Source: Spirabiliibacterium falconis
Lineage (GTDB): Bacteria; Pseudomonadota; Gammaproteobacteria; Enterobacterales; Pasteurellaceae
Length of the DNA stretch: 64,000 nucleotides
Reading direction: 5' to 3'
Assembly: GCF_014885015.1 (NCBI RefSeq)
Contig: NZ_JABMIJ010000004.1
Coordinates: 1 to 64,000, forward strand
Part shown: positions 27,793 to 38,196 of the stretch, one piece after another
Layout of the letters: every line of letters starts with the position of its first letter
Numbering within the stretch: position 1 is the stretch's first letter
Notes under the pieces: generated by a model
What the model was told of the DNA's origin: nothing
Database searches by the model: none
Seen by the model: only the letters and a program-made list of their open reading frames with translations
Program-made: the position numbers and the translations under genes

Positions 27793-28908
27793 ATGCAGTT
27801 TCGTAAAATCCGCAAATTTCTCAAAAGCCCTGGGCTATTTTTCAGGGATTATTTCAATAAAAAGTACCCTGTCATTAATACTGAACAACAGCTAAATGAA
27901 GAAGATGAATACGCGATAATCAAAAACCAAACCAACCTGCAAGCACTGGAATCGAGCGTGAAATTCTCACATGAAGTGCCAGTGGACGCTGTGTTCACCT
28001 GGGTGAATGACCAAGACCCAGTCTGGCAGGCCAAATTTGCCCGATTTTCAAAATGTAGCACGCAAGATATCGCTCTCTTTGGAAAAGACAAAGCCCGCTT
28101 TAGCAACCACAATGAGTTGTTTTATTCCCTGCACAGTGTGCGCACCTATCTGCCTTGGATACGTAAAATTTTTATCGTGACCGACAACCAAGTGCCGCAG
28201 TGGTTCACCCCTAGCGACAACATCGTGATTGTGGATCATAAAACCATTATTGATCCCGAGTATTTGCCCACCTTCAACTCCCATGTGATTGAAGCGAATT
28301 TGCATAAAATTCCCGATTTAAGTGAAAACTTTATCTATTTCAATGATGATGTGTTTGTAGCCCGCCCGCTACTGAAAGAACACTTTTTCCGCAACAATGG
28401 CATTGCCTCTATTTTTATTTCAAATAAAAGCCTCAATGCCATGTTAAAAAAAGGCGTGATCACCCCCACACTCAGTGCCTCACTCAATGCGCGCGCGTTG
28501 TTGCGCATTCACTACGGCAGCGAGATCGACATCCCACTGGTGCACACGTATGTACCCTTGAAAAAAAGTGCTTATTTGAAGGCATGGGACACCTTTTTTG
28601 AAGAAATTCACGCTTTTTTGCCCAATCGCTTTCGCGGCAAGGAAGACATGAACCTCGCCACCTTCCTCGTGCCGTGGATTATGTACCTTGAAGGCAAATC
28701 TGTTTCAAGCAGAGAAATATGCTATTATTTCAACATTCGTTCACCTAATGCACTTACGCATTATAAAAAATTACTGACACAAAACACCAATGGCACGCAG
28801 CCACACTCGTTTTGTGCGAATGATTTTAAAGATGCTAAATTAATCCAAAGTTATCAATCTGACTTTGAAAAATTTATTACGGAGTATTTCAAAAATGAAT
28901 CAAAGTAA
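27793..28908 (+). CDS. Stealth-family capsule sugar-phosphate transferase
   Basis: Capsule polymerase-type enzyme that transfers hexose-1-phosphate from a nucleotide sugar, forming phosphodiester links. The four conserved Stealth regions are visible in order: CR1 VDAVFTWVNDQDPVW (about residues 63-77), CR2 HNELFYSLHSVRTYLPWIRK with IFIVTDNQVPQW, CR3 NSHVIEANLHKIPDLSENFI with YFNDDVF, and CR4 GKEDMNLATFLVPW. 371 residues. It has no signal peptide and is cytoplasmic or membrane-associated. First gene of the region-2 operon, overlapping the next by 14 nt. Its GC content is visibly higher than that of the two following genes. The donor sugar cannot be told from sequence. Confidence 0.9.
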   Translation: MQFRKIRKFLKSPGLFFRDYFNKKYPVINTEQQLNEEDEYAIIKNQTNLQALESSVKFSHEVPVDAVFTWVNDQDPVWQAKFARFSKCSTQDIALFGKDKARFSNHNELFYSLHSVRTYLPWIRKIFIVTDNQVPQWFTPSDNIVIVDHKTIIDPEYLPTFNSHVIEANLHKIPDLSENFIYFNDDVFVARPLLKEHFFRNNGIASIFISNKSLNAMLKKGVITPTLSASLNARALLRIHYGSEIDIPLVHTYVPLKKSAYLKAWDTFFEEIHAFLPNRFRGKEDMNLATFLVPWIMYLEGKSVSSREICYYFNIRSPNALTHYKKLLTQNTNGTQPHSFCANDFKDAKLIQSYQSDFEKFITEYFKNESK

Positions 28909-31561
28909 CGCATTCACCCCATTTTTTTCATTAATTATGCCAGTTTATAATGCTGGACCTTGGATTAGTGAAGCGATAGAAAGTATCATTAATCAAAAAA
29001 GAATCTCATTTACTAAAGAAGTACAATTAATACTCGTTGATGACAAATCAACAGATAACAGTTATACCATATGCCAATCTTTTCAAATTAGATATCCTAA
29101 AAATATTATATTGATTGAAAACCATTCTAATCAAGGACTATCTAAAACTCGCAATATTGGACTTGAATATGCAACAGGAGAATATATTAATTTTTTTGAT
29201 CCTGATGATATTCTAACTAAAAATACACTATTTGAAATAAAAAACTTTATCAATAAAAACAATGAAGAAATTGCACATATATCTATCCCTCTAGAATATT
29301 TTGAAGCCGCTTCAGGAGCTCATCCAAAATATAAATTTCTTGGTGATAAAAACAGGATTATAGACTTAAATAAAGAAGGACATAATTTCATTTTATCATC
29401 TGCAAGCTCTTTTTATAAAAAAGATTTGATCAAAAATTTAAAATTTAATGATGCTATATTTGGTGACGAAGACACTTTATTTAACTTTTCTTTATATAGT
29501 AAAATCACTAAGTTTGGTTATATTTGTGAAAAAAACGTTAAATATATGTATAGAAGAAGAAAAACATCGAATTCACAAGTTGATAAAAGTAAAATCACTC
29601 CAGAAGCATTTTATACTCCTATTTATGTTCTCAACAATATTAATATCAATAAAAATTCAGAACTGTATTATGAACTGGCCATATATTTATTAAGATCTAG
29701 AATAAAAAATATCAAAAAGTCTATTTTTAAAGATTCAAAAGAATTTAACATCATTATAAATAATTATCGAGATATCTTAGAAAAAATACCTCTAAATTTT
29801 ATTCAACACAAAAGTAAATTTGCAGATAATTCTATCAAGCTTCTGCTTTTAACAAATATATACAAAAATAAATTTGATATAAACAATAATGGAGAAATTT
29901 TAATTAAAAACCAGCCTGTTTTAAAAATTAATTATCTACCGTTGGATATTAAAGAAATCAAACTATATAACAATAATTTAGTTATTGAAACCTTATTCAA
30001 TCATTTTGGTCTAAAAAACATAGAAATAGTAATATTCACTGAAGATAAAAAATTCATATATCCACAAGAAAAATATTACTGTGATAGTGTATACATTTAT
30101 AGAGTAGATGATATTAAATCAAACGAAACAATTTTGTATAGCAGGTTTGAAATACCTGTATGCAAAAGCATGAAATTCAAATTATATTTTTTAAACAAAA
30201 GAAACGGATATATTCATATTATCAACAGACTACAAACTTATTCTGAAAATCCTTTCTTGGGATCTAGTATCTTCAACACTAGATCATTTAGACTATACTG
30301 TAAGACTGGTTATGACATCTCTTTCTATAGTAGAACTTTTTTTATCGAAAAATATAATAGAGCTAAAAAGTTCAAAAATAGACTGATCGCCTTCTATTCA
30401 ATTTACAAAAATCATAAAAAATTTAAATGGTTAAGGCTTGCAAAACAAAGAAAAGCAGAATATTGGCTTTTCAATGATCGACCAATAACTGCAAATGATA
30501 ATGCTGAAGCCTTATTCAGATATATATGTAATAACTATCCAGACTTCTCGAAAAGATGTTATTTCGTTTTAGATAAAAAATCTCCAGATATTAAAAGAAT
30601 TAAAGCTATAGGAAATGTTGTAATTCAGAACAGTCTTAAGCATAAATATTTATACTTAAATGCAAAATATATTTTTACATCACATTTAGCATTAAATTTT
30701 TTCAAACCTATTCAGTATAGATTTTTAAAATATTATAATGATTTAATTGAAAGTAAAATAATTTGGCTGCAACATGGAATAACAATGAATAATATTGAAA
30801 GCGCTGCGAACAAGTTCAATAAACATGTTGATAAAGTTGTTACAGCTGCTAGTTTCGAAAAAAATATTTTTGGAAATAAAAGTTTCTTTTATAAGAAGAC
30901 TGAAATCATTGAATCTGGATTTTCTCGCTATGATATACTAAATTCAAAAAGTGAAAATATTATTTTAATAATGCCCACTTGGCGTTCTTATTTAAGCGGA
31001 AAAATATTATCAAGTGGCATGCACGATAAGATAGACGGATTCGTTGACTCCGACTATTATAAAAATTTTAGCGAACTATTATCCAGTTCAAAATTACATA
31101 ATTTAATTACTAAAAATAATTATCGAATTAAATTCGTACTACATCCTGGACTTAGACAGTATGCTGAGTACTTTTTTAAACTTCAAAGTGAAAGGATAGA
31201 AATAATATCCAAAAACTCTATATCGTATAGTCAATTATTTAATAAATCAGCTATCATGATAACCGATTATTCAAGTGTATTTTTTGATTTTAGTTATCTA
31301 AGAAAACCTTGTGTGTTTTTTCAATTCGATGAAGAGGATTTTTATTCAAAACATTATAAAAAAGGTATTTTTGATTTCCATTCGATGGCCCCTGGCAAGG
31401 TTTGTCATAAGTCAGATGAAGTTATCGACCAACTAATTCATATCGTCAACAACAGAGGAAAAATGGATAAATTATATCTTGAAAGAACTAATAAAATATT
31501 TTTAGCCATCGACAACCAAAATTCGTCAAGATTATTTACGGAGATTTTAAGAAATGACTGA
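28895..31561 (+). CDS. Two-domain GT2 glycosyltransferase / CDP-glycerol-type glycerophosphotransferase
   Basis: 888-residue fusion. Residues about 8-260 are a GT-A family 2 transferase: FSLIMPVYNAGPWISEAIES, LVDDKSTDNS, NQGLSKTRNIGLEYATGEYI, with FDPDD as the DxD motif. A middle part (about 330-520) is unassigned. Residues about 560-880 resemble TagF/TagB glycerophosphotransferases: IWLQHGITMNN, MPTWRSYL, KFVLHPGLRQ and MITDYSSVFFDFSYLRKP. It probably builds a sugar plus glycerol (or other polyol) phosphate backbone. ATG 28895 with GGAG at 28881 is used; it overlaps the Stealth gene by 14 nt. Very AT-rich, many AGA and ATA codons, no uptake signals. Confidence 0.85.
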   Translation: MNQSNAFTPFFSLIMPVYNAGPWISEAIESIINQKRISFTKEVQLILVDDKSTDNSYTICQSFQIRYPKNIILIENHSNQGLSKTRNIGLEYATGEYINFFDPDDILTKNTLFEIKNFINKNNEEIAHISIPLEYFEAASGAHPKYKFLGDKNRIIDLNKEGHNFILSSASSFYKKDLIKNLKFNDAIFGDEDTLFNFSLYSKITKFGYICEKNVKYMYRRRKTSNSQVDKSKITPEAFYTPIYVLNNININKNSELYYELAIYLLRSRIKNIKKSIFKDSKEFNIIINNYRDILEKIPLNFIQHKSKFADNSIKLLLLTNIYKNKFDINNNGEILIKNQPVLKINYLPLDIKEIKLYNNNLVIETLFNHFGLKNIEIVIFTEDKKFIYPQEKYYCDSVYIYRVDDIKSNETILYSRFEIPVCKSMKFKLYFLNKRNGYIHIINRLQTYSENPFLGSSIFNTRSFRLYCKTGYDISFYSRTFFIEKYNRAKKFKNRLIAFYSIYKNHKKFKWLRLAKQRKAEYWLFNDRPITANDNAEALFRYICNNYPDFSKRCYFVLDKKSPDIKRIKAIGNVVIQNSLKHKYLYLNAKYIFTSHLALNFFKPIQYRFLKYYNDLIESKIIWLQHGITMNNIESAANKFNKHVDKVVTAASFEKNIFGNKSFFYKKTEIIESGFSRYDILNSKSENIILIMPTWRSYLSGKILSSGMHDKIDGFVDSDYYKNFSELLSSSKLHNLITKNNYRIKFVLHPGLRQYAEYFFKLQSERIEIISKNSISYSQLFNKSAIMITDYSSVFFDFSYLRKPCVFFQFDEEDFYSKHYKKGIFDFHSMAPGKVCHKSDEVIDQLIHIVNNRGKMDKLYLERTNKIFLAIDNQNSSRLFTEILRND

Positions 31562-32732
31562 TATGAAAAGAACAATTAGAATTAAAGAATTCAAACCATC
31601 AATCTTGAGAGTTCATGTTCCAGAGGATTCATACATAAAAAAAAGCACTGGACTTCAAGAAAATATTGCTTATATGCAGAAAACAGATGACCAAGGTTTT
31701 TTAAAATCATATTTAGATTTAAGCTCAAACAATAAGGTTGTTATTATTGGTGATTCTTTTGTAGAAACAATATTCGTCAATGAATCAAAAAGAATACACT
31801 CTCTTGTTGAGGAAAAACTTTTAAAAAATTTTTATAAAAACATTAAAGTATATAATGCTGGCGTCTCTGGCGCAACGGGAATAAATATATTAAATACTAT
31901 TATTAATAAAATAGCTTTTATGAAACCTGAAATCTTAATATATATTCAACCCTCTTGTGACTTTACTGCTTTACAGTTTGAAAACGGCTATTCAAACAAT
32001 AGTAAATTCTTTTCCAATTTTACACCAAACGATAGTTTCAATGAAAAAATATTTTTTGAAACAATTGAGGAAAATTCTTACCAGATACTCAACAACATTA
32101 AAACGATAAATTATATATGCAAGTTAAATAATATAAAATTATGCATAGCTACATGCTGTTCAAACTCATCAAGAAGGCAATTAAATATAATGAATAACAT
32201 TATATTAAAAAATTCTCATATTGGATATGATGTCATCGATTTGGATTCTTTATACCCTAATAAATCATCTGAGTTTTTTTATGACAAACAACATATTAAC
32301 GAAAAGGGATGTGATTTTTTATCTGATATTCTTTCTGAATACATAAATTCAACAATTAAAAGTGAAGACCATAAATACACCATAAAAAAAACAAACTTAA
32401 TAGAATCTAAAAAAGAAATTAATAATCATTTAACGATTAGTCATAGCATTGGTATATTCAAACCTAACAAAGTTTCAGTGAACTTCACCTTCAACAGTGC
32501 CATGGGGAGAAAAGAATCCAAATCCATTAAAATAACAGCAAAGTACAAAATAAGCAATGAATATCACAGTGAAGAAACTTTTGTATTACCATATATTAGT
32601 GGGTATAAAATGAATTTTTCTATAAATTTAAAGAAAAATATATTAAATTCTATAGAGATAAAAATAGAGTCCGAAATAATAGATTTGGTTCTTGAGCATT
32701 GTGAGTTGTGTGTCGTACATTCAATGAGCTAG
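31554..32732 (+). CDS. SGNH/GDSL-like hydrolase of the capsule cassette, likely O-acetyl modification
   Basis: 392 residues with an SGNH fold at the N-terminal half: block I GDSFVE (about 63-68) with the nucleophile Ser, block II YNAGVSGATG, and block V YDKQHINEKGCDFL with the Asp/His pair. The C-terminal 130 residues look beta-rich and are not assigned. No membrane segment or signal peptide, so it would act in the cytoplasm. Such proteins in capsule loci often add or remove acetyl groups on the polymer; which one is not visible. It overlaps the previous gene by 8 nt (ATGACTGA) and shares the same GGAG-N10-ATG arrangement. AT-rich, no uptake signals. Confidence 0.75.
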   Translation: MTDMKRTIRIKEFKPSILRVHVPEDSYIKKSTGLQENIAYMQKTDDQGFLKSYLDLSSNNKVVIIGDSFVETIFVNESKRIHSLVEEKLLKNFYKNIKVYNAGVSGATGINILNTIINKIAFMKPEILIYIQPSCDFTALQFENGYSNNSKFFSNFTPNDSFNEKIFFETIEENSYQILNNIKTINYICKLNNIKLCIATCCSNSSRRQLNIMNNIILKNSHIGYDVIDLDSLYPNKSSEFFYDKQHINEKGCDFLSDILSEYINSTIKSEDHKYTIKKTNLIESKKEINNHLTISHSIGIFKPNKVSVNFTFNSAMGRKESKSIKITAKYKISNEYHSEETFVLPYISGYKMNFSINLKKNILNSIEIKIESEIIDLVLEHCELCVVHSMS

Positions 32733-32743
32733 AATTAATATTG

Positions 32744-32771
32744 AAAAATCCCTACTAACGTTGGGATTTTT
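32744..32771. terminator. Terminator at the end of the capsule cassette
   Basis: AAAAATCCC (32744-32752) pairs with GGGATTTTT (32763-32771), 10-nt loop, T-rich on the right and A-rich on the left, so it can act both ways. The right arm overlaps the last codons of the small minus-strand gene. Confidence 0.75.
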
Positions 32772-32931
32772 CTTTTGAACGTTCATGCTTGTCACGCTTC
32801 TTCGGCCCATAAGCCTCTTCATGATCGGTGGCGAGGAAACGTTTATCGTTAAGGAGTTTGTTGCCGTGTTTAAGCAGTATGTTTAAGCATTTGCGGTATT
32901 TTTCTTCGTCGTATTCAAATTCTTTTTCCAT
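32755..32931 (-). CDS. Small charged protein, 58 residues, function unknown
   Basis: ORF of 58 codons plus stop on the opposite strand between the capsule cassette and kdsA. It starts MEKEFEYDEEKYRKCLNILL and ends KHERSKEKSQR. The ATG at 32931 is preceded by AGAGGAGGAACG, a near-perfect ribosome site with ideal spacing, which is the main support. About half of the residues are charged, and the tail is strongly basic (GPKKRDKHERSKEKSQR). No membrane segment or signal. Its stop lies in the loop of the terminator at 32744. I do not recognise the family; a nucleic-acid- or ribosome-binding role would fit the charge but is a guess. Confidence 0.6.
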   Translation of the reverse strand: MEKEFEYDEEKYRKCLNILLKHGNKLLNDKRFLATDHEEAYGPKKRDKHERSKEKSQR

Positions 32932-33018
32932 CGTTCCTCCTCTTTGCCAAGCTAAGTGCCAAAGTGCGGTTGGGCTATGTTTTTGGCACTATTTGGTGTA
33001 ATATAAGACAACAATTAA

Positions 33019-33866
<848 letters not shown>

Positions 33867-33867
<1 letters not shown>

Positions 33868-35915
33868 TGCAAAAATCACTTGCGCTCGTTTTTTCTCGTG
33901 GCATTTGGCACACACCGCACTTAGCCCAATTTTTGCCGGAATACACTCTCACGCAAAAAAAGCAAAGTGCAGTTAGCACGGTGTTAGGTTGGGGCTTGCG
34001 TCCAACGACGAAAAAAGCACGCGACTTTGCCAAGGCGCATAATCTACCGTACATCGCGCTGGAGGATGGTTTTCTCCGCTCTCTCGGCTTAGGTTGTGAA
34101 GGTTATGCACCATTTTCGATGGTAATCGACAATCTTGGCATATACTACGATACAACTCGCCCTTCACGCCTTGAGCAACTGATTTTATCCCCCATTCCCC
34201 CAGAAATCTTGACTGATGCACAGCGTGCATTGGGCTTAATTGTTGACTACAAACTTAGCAAATATAACCATGCACCTAATTTTGTGGATGACACACCGCA
34301 CAACAAACCTCGCATTTTAGTTATTGATCAAACATTCGGTGATATGGCGGTGCGTTTTGGGCAAGCCGATGAAAACACGTTCAATCTGATGCTTGACTGT
34401 GCGTTGGCTGAAAACCCAAACGCTGAAATTTGGGTGAAAACACACCCAGATGTCATCAGTGGCAAAAAACAAGGCTACCTGACCGCACTTTCACATTTTA
34501 AAGACAAAGTGCGGTTAATTAGCGACAATGCCAATCCGCTCTCATTGCTTGAGTGTGTGGATAAAGTCTATTGTGTAACGTCTCAAATGGGATTTGAGGC
34601 ATTAATGCTCAATAAACCTGTGGTCATCTTTGGCGTCGCTTGGTTTGCTGGTTGGGGCTTAACCGATGATCGTCATCCTGCTATTAAACAATTAACTACT
34701 CAAAAGCGTAGAGCTAACCGCACTTTACTTCATTTATTTTCCTGTGCCTATCTGCAATACAGCCGTTACATCAATCCTGTTACGGGCAAGACCGGTACTA
34801 TTTTCGATGTGATTGATTATTTAAATCAAGGAAAACAACTCAACCAACGTTTGGCTGGCAATCTCTACTGTATCGGTATGTCGTTATGGAAGCGCGCCGT
34901 GATTAAGCCGTTTTTCCAACTTCCAAGCTGTAAATTGCACTTTTTCTCATCCATCAAGAAATTACAAAACCGCACTTTGCCATCTGATGCCAAACTGCTA
35001 ATTTGGGGGCAAGGACAAGAAGCATTGCTCCATTTTGCCTCCCTGCGTGAGCTAAGCGTGTTACGTATGGAAGATGGTTTTATCCGCTCTGTTGGTCTAG
35101 GGTCTAACCTAGTTGCACCATTATCACTTGTCATTGATGATCTCGGCATTTATTTTAATGGACATGCCCCATCAAGATTAGAATATATTTTACAAAATCA
35201 CCTTTTTACCGATCACGATCGCATACAGGGAGAGCATTTACAGAATACCTTAGTAACGCAACATATCGGCAAATATAATGTTGGTGAGAGTGGATTTTCG
35301 GTTCAACATAACGGAAAAAAAGTTATTTTAGTGCCAGGGCAAGTAGAAGATGATGCCTCTATTCGTTTTGGTTCACCGCAAATTAAGACAAATCTAGCGT
35401 TATTACACGCTGTGCGGCAAGCTAATCCGAACGCATATATTATTTATAAGCCCCACCCTGATGTGGTCAGTGGCAATCGAATCGGGTACATTGATATACA
35501 ACAAGCACAAATTCTCGCGGATGAAATTGTAGAGAAAACTAATATTCTTGACTGTATTAACTGTGCCGATGAAGTGCATACAATGACATCTCTTTCTGGC
35601 TTCGAGGCCTTGCTACGAGGTAAAAAGGTGTTTTGTTATGGCTTACCGTTTTATGCCAATTGGGGCTTAACATATGATGCAATCCAAAGCCCAAGGCGTA
35701 CTCGCACGCTGAAATTGAGCGAGTTGGTGGTGGCAACATTAGTCTATTACCCACAATATATTGACCCCACACGCAAAACACGCATAAATGCACAACGAGC
35801 AATTGAAATATTACAGCAACAACGGGTAAAATTAAAAGATGATAATGGACTGTACAGAAGTTGGTGTTCTAAGCAAATTGGAAAGCTAAAACAACTTTAT
35901 CTTTCAATACGTTAA
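33867..35915 (+). CDS. kpsC: Capsule Kdo-linker transferase KpsC (LipA/PhyA)
   Basis: Dual beta-Kdo transferase that extends the poly-Kdo linker on lysophosphatidylglycerol in group 2-type capsules. Two homologous halves are plain: EDGFLRSLGLGCEGYAPFSM with DNLGIYYD in the first and EDGFIRSVGLGSNLVAPLSL with DDLGIYFN in the second. Each half later has a KTHPDV or KPHPDV plus SG motif and a TSQMGFEALM or TSLSGFEALL motif. 682 residues, typical. Coupled to kdsA by a one-base overlap; kpsS follows 17 bp later. It is called LipA in Neisseria and PhyA in Pasteurella. Confidence 0.94.
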
Positions 35916-35932
35916 GCTGATTTGAGGAGTGA

Positions 35933-37177
35933 GTGTTGCAACATAATTTAGATGAACTGCTTGCCAGTGGCGAGCGTTTTTTGCTTTTACAAGGACCGAT
36001 TGGGCATTTCTTTCGTGAATTGGCTCAGTGGCTTGAAGCACAAGGCAAGCAGTGCACTAAAATCAATTTTAATTTTGGTGATGAGCATTTTTATCCTGAA
36101 GGCAGCTCACACAATGTGATTGCTTATACCTCAACACTGGATGCTTTTGAACATGATTTGACCGACTTGGTGCAGCGTGAACAAATTCAAGCCATTATCT
36201 GTTTTGGCGATAATCGCTACTACCACACCATTGCTAAGCACGTAGCTGAGAAATTTCATCTCACCTTTTGGGCGTTTGAAGAAGGCTATTTCCGACCGCA
36301 CTTTATTACACTGGAAAAAGACGGTGTAAATGATTTTTCTACTATTCCACGCTCAGCCGATTTCTATCTTGAACACGGTCAACACTTAACGCTTCCCTCT
36401 GAGCCTATTCCTGTTGCTTCAGGTTTTATGCCTGTTGCACGTCTTGCGATACGTTATTACACCAAAGCCTATTGGAATCGTACAAAATATCCACACTATA
36501 AGCATCATCGGCTTTTAAATATCAATTACTACATTCGATTATGGGTAATATCAGGTCTCAAGCGTCTATGTTATGCACTTGAAGATGCCAATTTTGCTAA
36601 ACGTGTCGCACGAGGTGAGTTTGGCGATTTTTATATTGTCCCTCTACAAGTCTATGATGACAGCCAAGTTCGGGTACACAGTGATTTTGCTACTGTGCGT
36701 GATTTTTTAGAGCATGTATTAACATCTTTTGCTCAGCATGCCCCTGAGCATGTAAGTCTAATCGTGAAACATCACCCGATGGATCGGGGTTTTATTGATT
36801 ACAGTGATGTCATTAAAAAATTTAAACACCGCGATCCCAAACTTAAACATCGCATATTCTATATTCACGACGTTGCCATGCCCATTTTTTTGCAATATGG
36901 CAAAGGCATGGTCACATTAAATAGCACTAGCGGTATTTCTGCCTTAATTCATAATATGCCCATCCTCACATTAGGGCGTGCAAATTACAATATGTCAGGA
37001 TTAACCTATCAAGGCTCACTTGATGAATTTTGGCATAATCCTATTGCGCCAGATAAAAATGTATTTACGGCTTTCCGACATTATCATATGAATAAAACAC
37101 AACTAAACGGCAACTTTTATACGCATACCATCTTACGCACCCCTTACAATCAAAATGCAGAATCGGAGTCTTCATGA
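35933..37177 (+). CDS. kpsS: Capsule Kdo-linker transferase KpsS (LipB/PhyB)
   Basis: Adds the first beta-Kdo to the phosphatidylglycerol anchor; works with KpsC. Family segments: FLLLQGPIGHFFRELAQWLE, KINFNFGDEHFY, WAFEEGYFRPHFITLEKDGVN, VKHHPMDRGFIDY and LNSTSGISALIHNMPILTLG. 414 residues. The start is GTG 35933 or, better spaced from GAGGAG (35924-35929), TTG 35936; neither is ATG. The next gene overlaps by 4 nt (ATGA), so the DUF1266 protein is made together with KpsS. Confidence 0.94.
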   Translation: MLQHNLDELLASGERFLLLQGPIGHFFRELAQWLEAQGKQCTKINFNFGDEHFYPEGSSHNVIAYTSTLDAFEHDLTDLVQREQIQAIICFGDNRYYHTIAKHVAEKFHLTFWAFEEGYFRPHFITLEKDGVNDFSTIPRSADFYLEHGQHLTLPSEPIPVASGFMPVARLAIRYYTKAYWNRTKYPHYKHHRLLNINYYIRLWVISGLKRLCYALEDANFAKRVARGEFGDFYIVPLQVYDDSQVRVHSDFATVRDFLEHVLTSFAQHAPEHVSLIVKHHPMDRGFIDYSDVIKKFKHRDPKLKHRIFYIHDVAMPIFLQYGKGMVTLNSTSGISALIHNMPILTLGRANYNMSGLTYQGSLDEFWHNPIAPDKNVFTAFRHYHMNKTQLNGNFYTHTILRTPYNQNAESESS

Positions 37178-38148
37178 AGCTCAAGCAACGTCTCTATTTA
37201 AAACAATTTAATTTTTTTATGCCGCTACTGGCGTCACTATTTTTGTGCTATTTCACTTTTATTTCCCCTTCGCAAACCGTGCCGTATTGGCTATTGCTGA
37301 TCGGTGTGGTGATTTTAGGGCTTTATACTACGTTTAAAGTTTTTTTAAGTTTAGTTTTTGTGAAACGCGCTAACCAGCCATTAGGACGTTGCTTTTTTGG
37401 TACACTGCATACCGCCAAACCGCACTTTGCCTTAAAGAATAAAGCGGAAGAATTTGCAACACTGGCTGAGAGTTTATATGAGGTCACTCTCATCTGCTCC
37501 AATCAAAACAGTGCGTTAATTGAGCTTGCACGAAACCCACATTATGCACTCACAGGAACAGATGCCATGTATCTTAATGCGCTCGAAGGGCTTAAATCTC
37601 ATGATGCGGGCTTCACTGGTCTGAAAGCACTATTGCAAACTTCATGGTCAGTCACTGATGGCGATAGTGCAATGAAAGCCATGCAGACACTTTGGCAGTC
37701 GGTGTTGCGCCAAGAAGAACAGATGATTGCAAGCATACCGCACTTTACGAAATATGACCAATGCCTCCGTGATTTTGGCTATGAGATAAACCCGCAAGAT
37801 ACACATGTCAACAGTGCTGGCTCTGATCTTGTGCAGTTTATTTGGCTGACGCGCGCCTGCTTCACGCTTGGTTTTATCAATGAAAATGAAACACGCAATA
37901 TGCTCAGAGCTGCCGCCGTGTACCTCGCTGGAAATTATCAAACTTGGCAGCAATTAGCCTATTCGTATTTGATCACTTTTATTGACTGGGCTGCACGGGC
38001 GAAGCTCGATGTTCTTGCCTATTCATTAGTCAAACAGCGGATTTTTGCCGTTACTCAACTGTTTAATGATGCCAATAGCCCATTACACGGGGTGAAACTG
38101 GATGAACTACGGGCGTTTATTTTAGCGCAAGGGCAAGAAAAGCAATAA
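37174..38148 (+). CDS. DUF1266-like membrane protein at the end of the capsule operon
   Basis: 324 residues. Two membrane segments lie near the N-terminus (about 14-32, MPLLASLFLCYFTFISPSQ, and about 38-62, YWLLLIGVVILGLYTTFKV), followed by a soluble domain. LLQTSWSVTDGDSAMKAMQ and DLVQFIWLTRACFTLGFIN fit DUF1266, in which a Trp-x-(I/V)-(T/S)-(D/N) element and a Trp/Arg helix recur. No biochemical role is known for the domain. The gene is translationally coupled to kpsS and ends at an uptake-signal hairpin. It may assist assembly or regulation of the capsule machinery; that is inferred from position only. Confidence 0.65.
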   Translation: MKLKQRLYLKQFNFFMPLLASLFLCYFTFISPSQTVPYWLLLIGVVILGLYTTFKVFLSLVFVKRANQPLGRCFFGTLHTAKPHFALKNKAEEFATLAESLYEVTLICSNQNSALIELARNPHYALTGTDAMYLNALEGLKSHDAGFTGLKALLQTSWSVTDGDSAMKAMQTLWQSVLRQEEQMIASIPHFTKYDQCLRDFGYEINPQDTHVNSAGSDLVQFIWLTRACFTLGFINENETRNMLRAAAVYLAGNYQTWQQLAYSYLITFIDWAARAKLDVLAYSLVKQRIFAVTQLFNDANSPLHGVKLDELRAFILAQGQEKQ

Positions 38149-38150
38149 AA

Positions 38151-38178
38151 AACCGCACTTTCACATTAAAAGTGCGGT
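38151..38178. terminator. Inverted uptake-signal hairpin after the capsule operon
   Basis: AACCGCACTTT (38151-38161) pairs with AAAGTGCGGT (38169-38178); lies between the DUF1266 gene and the convergent AhpD-like gene. Confidence 0.65.
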
Positions 38179-38196
38179 CAAGATCAAATGCTGTGC

